Shown piece by piece: positions 52,102 to 60,920 of a stretch of 64,000 nucleotides of DNA (within the stretch, counting starts at the first letter, position 1; the number at the start of each line of letters is the position of its first letter). Location: positions 1,302,001 to 1,366,000 of the forward strand of contig NZ_JBAMDA010000001.1 of assembly GCF_036964665.1 (NCBI RefSeq). Direction: 5' to 3'. A program made the position numbers and the translations under genes. The notes under the pieces were generated by a model. That model did no database searches. It was not told where the DNA came from and was given only the letters and a program-made list of their open reading frames with translations. The stretch is from Nitrobacter sp. NHB1. GTDB taxonomy: Bacteria > Pseudomonadota > Alphaproteobacteria > Rhizobiales > Xanthobacteraceae.

Positions 52102-52704
52102 ATGAACACCATCAAAACGGTCTGCGTCTATTGCGGCTCAGGCCCCGGTACAAATCCCCAATTCGTCGAAGCCGCCGTCGCTTTTGGTAGAGCGCTCGCC
52201 CGGAACAACGTCGGGCTGGTCTATGGCGGCGGCTCGGTCGGGCTGATGGGCGCCATCGCGACCTCGACCCTCGATCACGGCGGCACCGTCACCGGCATTA
52301 TTCCGGATTTCCTGACCGCACGCGAACATGCGCTGTCGCGCGTGCAGGAGATGATCGTCACCCGCGATATGCACGAGCGCAAGCGCCTGATGTTCGAGCG
52401 GTCGGACGCGTTCGTCGCCCTGCCCGGCGGCGTCGGCACGCTGGAGGAACTGGTCGAGCAGCTCACCTGGCAGCAGCTCGGGCGGCACAGCAAGCCGATC
52501 ATGCTGGCGAATGTCGACGGCTTCTGGGAACCGCTGCTGGCGCTGCTCGCCCACATGCGGGCCACCGCCTTCATCCGGCCGACGCTCGCCGTCAATATCC
52601 TGCAGGCCGATCACGTGGAGGACATCCTGCCGAAACTTCGCGCCGCCGCGAGCGACGCGCTGAACTCCAAGCAGATGCCGGCCGACGTCGCCGGTCGGCT
52701 ATAA
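52102..52704 (+). CDS. LOG family protein, nucleoside monophosphate phosphoribohydrolase-like (200 aa)
   Basis: Rossmann-fold enzyme of the TIGR00730/LOG family. The catalytic and nucleotide-binding motif PGGVGTLEELVE is present at about residues 112-123, with the companion Arg/Lys in MHERKRLMFERSDAFVALPG. CVYCGSGPGTNP and YGGGSVGLMGA form the N-terminal phosphate-binding site. Characterised members release the base from cytokinin riboside monophosphates or AMP-like nucleotides. It stands alone on the plus strand between two minus-strand units. Confidence 0.93.
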   Translation: MNTIKTVCVYCGSGPGTNPQFVEAAVAFGRALARNNVGLVYGGGSVGLMGAIATSTLDHGGTVTGIIPDFLTAREHALSRVQEMIVTRDMHERKRLMFERSDAFVALPGGVGTLEELVEQLTWQQLGRHSKPIMLANVDGFWEPLLALLAHMRATAFIRPTLAVNILQADHVEDILPKLRAAASDALNSKQMPADVAGRL

Positions 52705-52718
52705 CCGCAGCGGACCCC

Positions 52719-54317
52719 TTACGCCGGCGCGCCGGACTTCACCAGCTTGTAGAATACCGAATCCATCAGGGCCTGGAACGACGCATCGATGATATTGGAC
52801 GACACGCCGATCGTGGTCCAGCGCTCGCCCTCTTCGTCCTCGCTCTCGATCAGAACGCGTGTCACGGCTTCCGTGCCTCCGTTGAGAATACGCACGCGAT
52901 AATCGATCAGTTTAAGTCCCTCGATATATTTCTGGTATTTGCCGAGGTCCTTGCGCAAGGCGACATCGAGCGCATTGACAGGACCGTTGCCTTCGCCGGC
53001 CGAGATCAGTGTCTGGCCGTCGACCCTCACCTTCACCACCGCCATCGCGACGGTAATGCGCTCGCCGTGCGAGTTGTAGCGCTGCTCGACATTGACGTCG
53101 AATTGCTCGACATCTAAATATTCCGGCACGCGGCCGAGCGTGCGCCGCGCCAAAAGATCAAACGACGCATTGGCGGATTCGTAGGCGTAGCCCGCCGCCT
53201 CGCGCGCCTTCATCTCCTCGATCAGCCGTCCGAGTTTGGGATCGTTCCTGTCGAACGCGATGTGTGCCCGCTCCAGTTCGACGAGCACGTTGGAGCGGCC
53301 CGCCTGATCCGACACCAGCACCTTGCGGCGATTGCCGACCGATTCCGGCGCGACATGCTCGTAGGTCGCGGGATCCTTGATGATCGCGGAGGCGTGAATG
53401 CCGGTCTTGGTGACGAACGCGCTTTCGCCGACGTAAGGAGCGTGCCGGTTCGGCGCGCGGTTGAGCATGTTGTCGAGCGTGCGCGACGCCTGCGTCAGGG
53501 TCGCAAGGCGATCCTCGGACACACCGATCTCGAAGGCATCGGCGAATTCCGTCTTCAGCTTCAGCGTCGGGATCAACGAGCAGAGATTGGCATTGCCGCA
53601 ACGCTCGCCGAGGCCGTTCAACGTGCCCTGGATTTGCCGCGCGCCCGCGCGCACCGCCGCGAGCGAATTGGCGACCGCCTGCTCGGTGTCGTTATGGGCG
53701 TGGATTCCGAGGTGGTCGCCGGGGATGTGTTTCGCAACCTCGCGAACCGTCGCCTCGATCTCGTTCGGCATGGTGCCGCCATTGGTGTCGCACAGCACAA
53801 CCCAGCGCGCGCCGGAGTCGTAAGCCGCCATGGCGCAGGCCAGCGCGAACGCCGGGTCTTCCCTGTAGCCGTCGAAGAAATGCTCGCAGTCCATCATGAC
53901 CTCGCGGCCCACAGCCGCGACGGCCTTCACGCTGTCGCGGATCGACGCCAGATTTTCGTCGTTCGTCGTCTCAAGCGCGACTCTGACCTGATAGGCCGAG
54001 GATTTTGCCACCAAGCAGATCGCATCCGCCTTGGCCTCGATCAGCGCGGCCAGCCCCGGATCGTTGGCGGCGGATCGCCCCGGCCGCCGCGTCATGCCGA
54101 AGGCGGTGAACCGCGCATGGCGAAGCGCGGGCTTTTGCGAAAACAGCTCAGTGTCGGTCGGATTGGCGCCGGGATAGCCACCTTCGATATAGTCGATGCC
54201 GAGATCGTCCAGCATCTTCGCGATGGCCTGCTTGTCCTGCAACGTGAAGTCGACGCCGTTGGTCTGAGCGCCGTCGCGCAGCGTGGTATCGAACAGATAG
54301 AGGTGCTCGCGGCTCAT
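52719..54317 (-). CDS. cimA: (R)-citramalate synthase (532 aa)
   Basis: Condenses pyruvate and acetyl-CoA to citramalate, a route to isoleucine that bypasses threonine deaminase. The HMG-CoA-lyase-like TIM barrel opens with LFDTTLRDGAQTNGVDFTLQ, including the catalytic Arg and metal-binding Asp. The metal-binding HAHNDTEQAVANSLAAVRAG lies near residues 210-230. A C-terminal LeuA dimer/allosteric domain starts near residue 390. Length and the FTAFGMTRRPGRSA segment fit CimA rather than LeuA. The ATG at 54317 follows GGAGG and overlaps the stop of the GNAT gene (ATGA). Confidence 0.94.
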   Translation of the reverse strand: MSREHLYLFDTTLRDGAQTNGVDFTLQDKQAIAKMLDDLGIDYIEGGYPGANPTDTELFSQKPALRHARFTAFGMTRRPGRSAANDPGLAALIEAKADAICLVAKSSAYQVRVALETTNDENLASIRDSVKAVAAVGREVMMDCEHFFDGYREDPAFALACAMAAYDSGARWVVLCDTNGGTMPNEIEATVREVAKHIPGDHLGIHAHNDTEQAVANSLAAVRAGARQIQGTLNGLGERCGNANLCSLIPTLKLKTEFADAFEIGVSEDRLATLTQASRTLDNMLNRAPNRHAPYVGESAFVTKTGIHASAIIKDPATYEHVAPESVGNRRKVLVSDQAGRSNVLVELERAHIAFDRNDPKLGRLIEEMKAREAAGYAYESANASFDLLARRTLGRVPEYLDVEQFDVNVEQRYNSHGERITVAMAVVKVRVDGQTLISAGEGNGPVNALDVALRKDLGKYQKYIEGLKLIDYRVRILNGGTEAVTRVLIESEDEEGERWTTIGVSSNIIDASFQALMDSVFYKLVKSGAPA

Positions 54318-54802
54318 GCCGCACCTCCCGCCGCCAGCGTCTTTTTCATCGTGGTGTTGGCCAGCCACTCGTCGCCGATCGTCACCGAATTGCGTTGCAT
54401 CGCGACGTAACCGCGCTTGGCGAAAAATCGCTGTGCCGTATCGCTGGCCTCGACGGTCAGCGCCGTGGCGCCGCGGGCGCCAGCAAGCTTTTCGAGCGCA
54501 TCGCACAGCGTGGTCGCGACCCCGCGCCTCGCCGCGCCCGGATGCACATAGAGCATGCCGATGTGATCGGCGCCCTTGAGCGATGCGAAGCCGACGGGCG
54601 AGCCCTGCAGCGTTGCCACCAGCGTCAATTCGTTCGCGAGCCGCGCGCCGAACTTGCCCTCGTCATCGGCGGCACTGGCCCATGCGATCTGCTGCGCCTT
54701 GCTGTAGTCGTCGCCGGTCAGTTCCTCGATGCTGGCGACAAAGATCGCCGCCAGAACGGGAACGTCGGCGGGCAGCATCGGCCGCAGCGCAGGTGCATTC
54801 AT
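54314..54802 (-). CDS. GNAT family N-acetyltransferase (162 aa)
   Basis: A stand-alone acetyltransferase. The acetyl-CoA-binding loop is GMLYVHPGAARRGVATTLCD (about residues 81-100, with the R/Q-x-x-G-x-G/A pattern), and TALTVEASDTAQRFFAKRGY is the usual motif B. The substrate is unknown. It is locked between two genes by stop/start overlaps: its ATG overlaps the end of the DUF559 gene and its TGA overlaps the cimA start. Confidence 0.92.
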   Translation of the reverse strand: MNAPALRPMLPADVPVLAAIFVASIEELTGDDYSKAQQIAWASAADDEGKFGARLANELTLVATLQGSPVGFASLKGADHIGMLYVHPGAARRGVATTLCDALEKLAGARGATALTVEASDTAQRFFAKRGYVAMQRNSVTIGDEWLANTTMKKTLAAGGAA

Positions 54803-55281
54803 TGTGAAGCCTTCTTTTTTCCCTCTCCCCTTGCGGGAGAGGGTGGCGGCGAGCGCAAGTGAGCCGTCGGGTAAGGGGTTGCCGTTCCCTCGGCAATTGC
54901 AGTCAGCACGCCTTCCAAATTCGACAGCACGTCATTGTTCCAGAACCGGAGCGTGCGAAACCCATTGTCCGCGAACCAGCGGTCACGCTCGGCATCATGC
55001 ACCGACTCCGCGTGCTGACCGCCGTCCACCTCGACAACGAGCCGCAGTTCGTAACAGAGAAAATCCGCAACGTAGGGTCCGGCCGGCACCTGCCTGCGAA
55101 ACTTGAGGCCCTGAAAGCGCCGGTCCTTGAGCGCAAACCAGAGCTTCCGCTCAGCGTCGGTCATCCGCGATCGTAAACTTCGAGCCGTTGCTTTTCGAGA
55201 CGACCCCTCACCCGCCTCGCGCCGAAGGCGCTCGGCACCCTCTCCCGCAAGGGGAGAGGGAAGACTCGACTGCGCGCTCAT
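54799..55281 (-). CDS. DUF559 (Vsr-like) endonuclease-domain protein (160 aa), ends built from repeats
   Basis: The central part is a DUF559 domain of the PD-(D/E)XK/very-short-patch-repair fold: [40 protein letters not shown], then [12 protein letters not shown] (candidate catalytic Asp/Glu) and [15 protein letters not shown] take the ATG at 55281, which overlaps the cysS stop (ATGA); another ATG lies at 55296. The first about 25 residues ([20 protein letters not shown]) and the last about 20 ([18 protein letters not shown]) are translations of a palindromic repeat present in inverted copies at both ends of the gene. It is therefore a cassette seated between cysS and GNAT. Whether it cuts DNA is unknown. 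Confidence 0.85.
   Translation of the reverse strand: MSAQSSLPSPLAGEGAERLRREAGEGSSRKATARSLRSRMTDAERKLWFALKDRRFQGLKFRRQVPAGPYVADFLCYELRLVVEVDGGQHAESVHDAERDRWFADNGFRTLRFWNNDVLSNLEGVLTAIAEGTATPYPTAHLRSPPPSPARGEGKKKASQ
54819..54880 (+). repeat. CCCTCTCCC palindromic repeat, left copy (family D)
   Basis: Perfect 9-bp hairpin CCCTCTCCC/GGGAGAGGG at 54821-54843, then a variable middle and a CGGGTAAGGGG tail. It matches the inverse of the copy at 55204-55262 over about 60 bp. It encodes the C-terminal tail of the DUF559 protein. Confidence 0.85.
55204..55262 (-). repeat. CCCTCTCCC palindromic repeat, right copy (family D, inverted)
   Basis: Perfect 9-bp hairpin at 55238-55260 with 5-nt loop, preceded by a GCGCCGAAGGCGC hairpin and CCCCTCACCCG. 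In reverse complement it aligns with 54819-54880. It encodes the N-terminal segment of the DUF559 protein. Confidence 0.85.
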
Positions 55282-56729
55282 CGCGCGATCTCCCATGTCG
55301 TCTTTGGCTTGCCGTCGGCATCCTTGCCGTCCTTCAGCACGACGCCCATGGCAGCGAGTTCGTCGCGGATGCGATCGGATTCCTTGAAGTCTTTTCGGGC
55401 GCGGGCAGCGGCGCGATCATTGATCGACTGATCAATGCGGGCCGTATCAATGCCGGTCAAGGATCGCCCACGTTCGGTTCGCTCAGCCGCGGTCTGAGGC
55501 AACAAGCCGAGCAGCAATGCTGCCGATTTCTTGTGACGTCGCGCCGCATCACCGGACCAATCGTCAAGCCGGCCCTCGCTCAAACGGAGTGTCGGTGAAA
55601 TCTGGTGCAATCTGGTAATGGCCTTATGAGTATTCAGGTCATCCAATAAAGCGTCCAGAAATTCAGGGTCTATATCGTCTGAAGGCTCAATGTCGGCGAC
55701 ATCCTTGTACCAATCATCAAGAACACGACGGCTTTCTTCTAACCCCTTCAGCGTCCAATCAATCGGCGAGCGATAATGCGTCTTCAGCATGTTGAGACGT
55801 ACGACTTCGCCGGGCCAGTCCCTGAGCAAATCATTGATCGTCACGAAGTTGCCCAAACTCTTCGACATCTTCTCGCCTTCGACCTGCAGGAAGCCGTTGT
55901 GCATCCAGTAGTTCGCCATCGCGTGTGTACCGTGGGCGCAACGCGACTGCGCGATCTCGTTTTCATGATGCGGGAAGATCAGGTCGAGGCCGCCGCCGTG
56001 AATGTCGAAGACCTCGTCGCCACGTTCACCGCCGAGATAGGCCGCGCTCATCGCCGAGCATTCGATGTGCCAGCCAGGCCGTCCCCTGCCCCACGGGCTG
56101 TCCCAGCCCGGCTCGTTCTCGGATGACAATTTCCACAGCACGAAGTCGGCCGGATTCCTCTTGTGCGCGTCCACCGCGACTCGCGCACCGGCCTTCTGCT
56201 CATCTAACCTGCGGCCCGACAGCGCGCCGTAGTCCGGCATCGACTGCACGTCGAACAGCACCTCGCCGCCGGCCTCGTAGGCGTGCCCCCGCGCGATCAA
56301 CTGCCGGATCAACGTCACCATGTCGGCCCGGCCGTCGGCGCGCGGCAACACGAACTCGGTGGCGCGCGGCTGATGGGTCGGCGGCAGGCAGCCGAGCGCC
56401 GCAACATCGGCCTGAAACTGGTCGGCGGTTTTTTCCGTGACCTTGCGGATCGCCTCGTTCAGCGGAAGGCCCGGAAAGTCCCGCGCCGCGCGGTCGTTGA
56501 TCTTGTCATCGACGTCGGTGATGTTGCGGACGTAGGTGACATGGTCGGCGCCGTAGCGATGCCGCAGCAGCCGGAACAGCACGTCGAACACGATGACCGG
56601 CCGCGCATTGCCGATGTGGGCGAAGTCGTAGACCGTCGGACCGCAGACATACATCCGCACGTTCGACGGATCGATCGGCGTGAAAGCCCGCTTCTCCTTG
56701 GTCAGGGTATCGTAAAGGCGCAGTTCCAT
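55278..56729 (-). CDS. cysS: Cysteinyl-tRNA synthetase (483 aa)
   Basis: Class Ia synthetase that charges tRNA-Cys. The zinc/cysteine-binding start [19 protein letters not shown] (about residues 26-44) contains the HIGH-type motif HIGN, and [10 protein letters not shown] near residue 280 is the KMSKS loop. Additional zinc ligands are in [10 protein letters not shown] and [11 protein letters not shown]. The start is at 56729 (MELRLYDTL); the open frame runs further to 56822 without a ribosome binding site. Its stop overlaps the DUF559 start, heading a chain of four overlapping genes. Confidence 0.97.
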   Translation of the reverse strand: MELRLYDTLTKEKRAFTPIDPSNVRMYVCGPTVYDFAHIGNARPVIVFDVLFRLLRHRYGADHVTYVRNITDVDDKINDRAARDFPGLPLNEAIRKVTEKTADQFQADVAALGCLPPTHQPRATEFVLPRADGRADMVTLIRQLIARGHAYEAGGEVLFDVQSMPDYGALSGRRLDEQKAGARVAVDAHKRNPADFVLWKLSSENEPGWDSPWGRGRPGWHIECSAMSAAYLGGERGDEVFDIHGGGLDLIFPHHENEIAQSRCAHGTHAMANYWMHNGFLQVEGEKMSKSLGNFVTINDLLRDWPGEVVRLNMLKTHYRSPIDWTLKGLEESRRVLDDWYKDVADIEPSDDIDPEFLDALLDDLNTHKAITRLHQISPTLRLSEGRLDDWSGDAARRHKKSAALLLGLLPQTAAERTERGRSLTGIDTARIDQSINDRAAARARKDFKESDRIRDELAAMGVVLKDGKDADGKPKTTWEIAR

Positions 56730-56978
56730 GGAATCCCGTTCCCAACGGCCGGGCGTCCAGTGATCTCTTGTGAGAAAAGACGGCCTCAGCCAGCGAATCG
56801 CTAGCGCATAATCTCGCGGCAAATGCCAGAAATGGCGAGGAGACCGTTCATCCCGATATCATGGAACGACCGGGGGTGCGGCGTCAAGGCCACGCCCCAC
56901 AAACGCCTCATTTCGCCGCGAAATCGCCCCGGCTCGTCGTGGCTCGCAACGGCGATGGTCTCCATTTCCCGGCACACA

Positions 56979-57284
56979 ATGCGTATTATTCCCGTAATTC
57001 TGGCGGCCGTGGTTCTCTTCGTGGGAGCCACCGCATGGGCCGATAGCCGCGTTTTCATCATCGCCAACCAGGCCGACGGATACGGCGTCGACCAGTGCCT
57101 CGCCCAAGGCGAGAGGTGCGGCGCTTACGCCGCGCACTCCTATTGCCGGTCACGCGATTTTGCACGGGCCACCGCTTACCGGCGCATCAGGCCCGATGAG
57201 ATGACGGATTCGATTCCGGGGTCCACAGGCTCCTGTCGGCACAGCGGCTGCAACGAATACGTCGCGATCACCTGTCAACGCTGA
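56979..57284 (+). CDS. Small secreted cysteine-containing protein (101 aa)
   Basis: A signal peptide at residues 1-22 (MRIIPVILAAVVLFVGATAW, cleavage after AWA) is followed by a mature domain with about seven Cys residues, including QCLAQGERCG, HSYCRSRDF and CRHSGCNEYVAITC. This suggests disulfide bonds in the periplasm. An open frame extends upstream to 56823, but the signal peptide marks the real start at 56979. I recall similar proteins of unknown function in Bradyrhizobium relatives; no activity is known. Confidence 0.75.
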   Translation: MRIIPVILAAVVLFVGATAWADSRVFIIANQADGYGVDQCLAQGERCGAYAAHSYCRSRDFARATAYRRIRPDEMTDSIPGSTGSCRHSGCNEYVAITCQR

Positions 57285-57569
57285 CCCGTCGATCCATAGT
57301 GGGAAAGTCGGTATCGCGCCGAGCCGCCACACTCGTGCCCCGGAAACGACGTGACGCTGCCGCGAGAAGCGGATATGACATGGCCACGCTGTCGAACGGC
57401 CGCTCCAGTAACGCATCCGGCCTGTACCATCAGCGTCTTGCGACGCAATCAGGCTCGCCCGGATTGCGTAAAAAAAGTCACCGCGATGGGCGCGTCTGCG
57501 TTCGGAACACAACACCTCTTCGTAGAGCAAGTTTGCAGCATCGCCCCGGGATCGCTCTGATGGCGGATC

Positions 57570-58691
57570 ATGCCTGACCTTTTGTTTGCCCGCCGCACGA
57601 TGCGGATTTTGGCCTGCGCCGCCGCCCTCGGCATCGCGGCTCCTGCCGCCGATGCCCTGGCGCAGGGCGCTCCGCCAGGCGTCAATCCGATGTGCCCGCG
57701 ACTCGAGGCGCAACTCGCAAGCATCGACCGCGCCGGCGTCGATCCGGCGCGAGCCGGCCAGATTCGCCGCTATGAGGATGCCGCAGGCCGGCAACAGGCC
57801 GAACTCGAACGCGTAACCGCGCAAGCCCGGCGCATGGGCTGCGACAGTTCGGGGTTCTTCCAGCTATTCAACGGCCAGTCGGCGCAGTGCGGACCGGTCA
57901 GCCACCAGATCCAGCAAATGCGGGCCAATCTCGAGCAGCTCACCACCAACCTGGAGCGGCTGCGAGCCAGCAGCGGCGCCGGCAACCCCGACCGCGACAG
58001 TCAGCGGCGCTCCGTGCTGGTGGCGCTGGCGCAGAACGATTGCGGCCCGCAATATGCCGCGGCCGCGCGGAACCAGGGCTCCTTCTTCGACAACCTGTTC
58101 GGCAACCACCCCGACAATCAACCGATCCCACCGCCGGTCGATTCGGGAGGCGTGCAATCCGGGACGTATCGGACCGTCTGCGTCCGTTCGTGCGATGGTT
58201 TTTACTTTCCGATCTCGTTTGCCACCGTTCCGAGCCGGTTTCCCGACGACGAACGAACCTGCAAGAACCTTTGCCCAGCGGCGGACGCTACTCTCTATGC
58301 CTATCGCAATCCCGGCGAGGACATGCATCAGGCCGTCTCGATCAACGGACAGCCTTATTCGTCGTCGCCGAACGCATTCAAATACCGTCAGACATTCAAT
58401 CCATCGTGCTCATGCAAACCGGCGGGCGAGACCTGGGCGGAGGCATTGAAGGGACTCGACGACAAGGCCGCGGCGGCGCAGCAGGGTGACATCATCGTCA
58501 CGGAAGACGGCGCCAGGAAGATGTCTCAGCCGGCCGGCAGCAAAGGCTCGCAAAAGAAGGACACAACCGCGACGACCTCCCATGCGCCCGCCACCCCCAA
58601 GACCACCCCCGCCGGTGCAGCGCTGACCGATACGACACCACCGAACAAGCCGATCCGTTCAGTGGGACCGACGTTTATACCCGCGCAATAG
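57570..58691 (+). CDS. DUF2865 domain secreted protein (373 aa)
   Basis: The N-terminal signal peptide (MRILACAAALGIAAPAADAL within residues 11-30) suggests the start may be the Met at 57600. A coiled-coil-prone region (about residues 60-135, Gln/Glu/Arg-rich) is followed by the DUF2865 hallmark TYRTVCVRSCDGFYFPISFA at about residues 193-212, with CKNLCPAADATLYAYRNPGE and a Cys pair in CSCKPAGETW. The tail is Lys/Thr/Pro-rich. The family is common in Nitrobacteraceae and has no assigned function. It converges with nadE, 14 bp away. Confidence 0.88.
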   Translation: MPDLLFARRTMRILACAAALGIAAPAADALAQGAPPGVNPMCPRLEAQLASIDRAGVDPARAGQIRRYEDAAGRQQAELERVTAQARRMGCDSSGFFQLFNGQSAQCGPVSHQIQQMRANLEQLTTNLERLRASSGAGNPDRDSQRRSVLVALAQNDCGPQYAAAARNQGSFFDNLFGNHPDNQPIPPPVDSGGVQSGTYRTVCVRSCDGFYFPISFATVPSRFPDDERTCKNLCPAADATLYAYRNPGEDMHQAVSINGQPYSSSPNAFKYRQTFNPSCSCKPAGETWAEALKGLDDKAAAAQQGDIIVTEDGARKMSQPAGSKGSQKKDTTATTSHAPATPKTTPAGAALTDTTPPNKPIRSVGPTFIPAQ

Positions 58692-58705
58692 CGGCTCTTA
58701 CGCCG

Positions 58706-60457
58706 TCATCCCTCAAAAGCTTCCGCCGACACCGTCCCTGACCGCGAGACGAGGTCTTCATCCGGCTTCGGCAACGGTGTGCCGGGATCGCGAAACCGGT
58801 TGGTGATCGGGTAGCGGCGGTCGCGGCCGAAATTCCTGCGCGTGACCTTGACGCCCGGCGCCGCCTGCCGGCGCTTGTATTCGGCGACGTTGAGCAAGCG
58901 GTCGATCCGCGCGACCATGTCGCGGTCGAAGCCCTCGGCGACGATCGACGCCAGCGGTTCCTCGTGCTCGACCAGCCCCTCGAGGATCGCGTCGAGCAGA
59001 TCGTAGGGCGGTAGCGAATCCTGATCTAGCTGGTTTTCGCGCAGCTCCGCCGTCGGCGGCCGGGTGATGATGTTGACCGGGATCACTTCGCCCGACGGGC
59101 CGAGCGCGCCGTCCGGCTTCCATGCGTTGCGCAGGCTGGCCAGCCGGAACACCTCGGTCTTGTAGATATCCTTGATCGGATTGAAGCCGCCGTTCATGTC
59201 ACCGTACAGCGTCGCGTAGCCCACCGACATTTCCGACTTGTTGCCGGTGGTCACCACCATCGCACCCAGCTTGTTGGAGATCGCCATCAAGAGCGTGCCG
59301 CGGGCGCGCGACTGCAGGTTCTCTTCCGTGACGTCGCGCGGGAGCCCCGCGAAGGTGCCGGAGAGAACCTCCTCGAAACCGTTCACCGCGGGCGCAATCG
59401 GCAGCACCTCGTAGCGAATGCCGAGCGCCTTCGCGAGCGTCGCCGCGTCGTTGAGCGAGACCTGCGCCGTAAAATGGAACGGCAACATGACGCCGCGGAC
59501 ACGCTCCGCCCCCAGCGCATCGACGGCAATGGCTGCGCACAAGGCCGAGTCGATGCCGCCGGACACGCCGAGCAGGACACTCGGAAATCCGTTCTTCTGG
59601 ACGTAGTCGCGCAAGCCCAGCACACATGCGGCGTAGTCGGCCTTGTCGTCGTCGATCTGGGGCGCCACCGGTCCTGCACACTGCCATCCCGCCGCGGACT
59701 TGGTCCAGTGCAGCGTGACGACACTTTCCCTGAAGGCCGGAAGCTGCGCGGCCAGCGAGCGATCGGCGTTCAGGACAAACGACGCGCCATCGAACACCAG
59801 TTCGTCCTGACCGCCGACCTGATTGAGATAGACCAGCGGCAAATCGCTCTCGGTCACGCGCGCCACCGAGATCGACAGCCTGATGTCGCTCTTGCCTTTC
59901 GCATAGGGCGAGCCGTTGGGAACGACGAGAATTTCCGCGCCGGTTTCCGCCAGGCACTCGACGACGTTCTCGTACTCGGCGGACTCTTCGACCCAGGTGT
60001 CCTCGCAAATCGGCACACCGATCCGCACGCCCCGAATTTTCAAGGGTCCCCCGACCGGTCCCCTCGCGAACACGCGCTTTTCGTCGAACACGCCGTAGTT
60101 CGGCAGATTGACCTTGAAGCGGATCGCCGCGACCCGCCCGCCATCCAGCAACGCATACGCATTATAGAGTTTGCCGTCGTCCACCCACGGAGTGCCGATC
60201 AGCATGGCCGGTCCGCCGTCGGAGGTCTCGCGTGCGAGATTCTCGACCGCCTCGCGGCACGCCGCCTGAAACGCGGGCTTCAGGACCAGATCCTCGGGCG
60301 GATAGCCGGCGATGAACAATTCCGGAAGCGCCACCAGCGCCGCGCCGTCGGCCTTGGCCTGGGCGCGCGCGACGCGCGCTTTGGCCGCATTGCCGGCAAT
60401 GTCTCCGACCGTCGGATTCAACTGGCCGAGCGTGATCTTGAAGGTGGTTTCGGTCAT
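58706..60457 (-). CDS. nadE: Glutamine-dependent NAD+ synthetase (583 aa)
   Basis: Last step of NAD synthesis: amidates nicotinate adenine dinucleotide with glutamine-derived ammonia. The N-terminal nitrilase-like glutaminase domain (about residues 1-270) shows the Glu in ALVALPELFIAGYP, the Lys in FKVNLPNYGVFDE and the Cys in GVPICEDTW. The C-terminal synthetase domain carries the P-loop GVSGGIDSALCAAIA and FNPIKDIYKTEVFRLA. The ATG at 60457 (MTETTFKITLGQLNPTVGDI) is the natural start; the longer frame to 60529 is an extension. A family A half repeat lies upstream. Confidence 0.96.
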   Translation of the reverse strand: MTETTFKITLGQLNPTVGDIAGNAAKARVARAQAKADGAALVALPELFIAGYPPEDLVLKPAFQAACREAVENLARETSDGGPAMLIGTPWVDDGKLYNAYALLDGGRVAAIRFKVNLPNYGVFDEKRVFARGPVGGPLKIRGVRIGVPICEDTWVEESAEYENVVECLAETGAEILVVPNGSPYAKGKSDIRLSISVARVTESDLPLVYLNQVGGQDELVFDGASFVLNADRSLAAQLPAFRESVVTLHWTKSAAGWQCAGPVAPQIDDDKADYAACVLGLRDYVQKNGFPSVLLGVSGGIDSALCAAIAVDALGAERVRGVMLPFHFTAQVSLNDAATLAKALGIRYEVLPIAPAVNGFEEVLSGTFAGLPRDVTEENLQSRARGTLLMAISNKLGAMVVTTGNKSEMSVGYATLYGDMNGGFNPIKDIYKTEVFRLASLRNAWKPDGALGPSGEVIPVNIITRPPTAELRENQLDQDSLPPYDLLDAILEGLVEHEEPLASIVAEGFDRDMVARIDRLLNVAEYKRRQAAPGVKVTRRNFGRDRRYPITNRFRDPGTPLPKPDEDLVSRSGTVSAEAFEG

Positions 60458-60502
60458 GGACGCATGTGCCCGCAGGCCTCGCCTTTTTTCAATTGTCACG
60501 CT

Positions 60503-60566
60503 TATAGCGGTTTCGCGCCAAGTGGACACCGGTTCGGGTCAAGAAAACACACCCGATCAATACCTA
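60503..60566 (+). repeat. Dispersed repeat, family A copy 5 (core half only)
   Basis: TAGCGGTTTCGCGCCAAGTG followed by GACACCGGTTCGGGTCAAG shows the AAGTGGNNACCGGTT core. The hairpin half is missing and only a CTAAAG end remains. It lies between dgkA and nadE. Confidence 0.72.
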
Positions 60567-60920
60567 AAGAAGACCCATGCGTTCAACGATGGCACTGCCC
60601 CAGGTCAGACCGATGATGAGCAGCACCACGCCCACTGCAGCCGAGCCCATATCCTTGATGTGCCCGATCTGCGGATCGTGATCGGTCGTCAATCGGTCCG
60701 CCAATTTTTCGATCGCAGTATTCAAAAGCTCAACCGCCAGAAGCAGCAGGACCACCGCAACGAGTTCGATACGGCGGACCGTTGTTGCTCCGACAAGCCA
60801 CGCCAGTGGCAATGCCAGCAGAAGCGCGAACAATTCCTCCCGGATGGCATGTTCGGAACGGATGGCAAAGATCAATCCGTTCCAGCTATTGATGGTGGCG
60901 CGCCATAAACGCAATCTCAA
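60564..60920 (-). CDS. dgkA: Diacylglycerol kinase (118 aa)
   Basis: Small trimeric membrane kinase that recycles diacylglycerol to phosphatidic acid. The family signature is clear: an N-terminal amphipathic segment [20 protein letters not shown] and three transmembrane helices. The catalytic motif [20 protein letters not shown], with the active-site Glu/Asn and Asp, is followed by [14 protein letters not shown] place the start at the TTG at 60920, which overlaps the TGA of the DAHP synthase gene (TTGA); another TTG lies 6 nt later. An open frame extends far upstream inside the DAHP synthase gene and is not real. Confidence 0.92.
   Translation of the reverse strand: MRLRLWRATINSWNGLIFAIRSEHAIREELFALLLALPLAWLVGATTVRRIELVAVVLLLLAVELLNTAIEKLADRLTTDHDPQIGHIKDMGSAAVGVVLLIIGLTWGSAIVERMGLL

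Noticed and set aside
53262..54410. Plus-strand frame of 382 codons across cimA
   Set aside because: Antisense to cimA, with no known domain.
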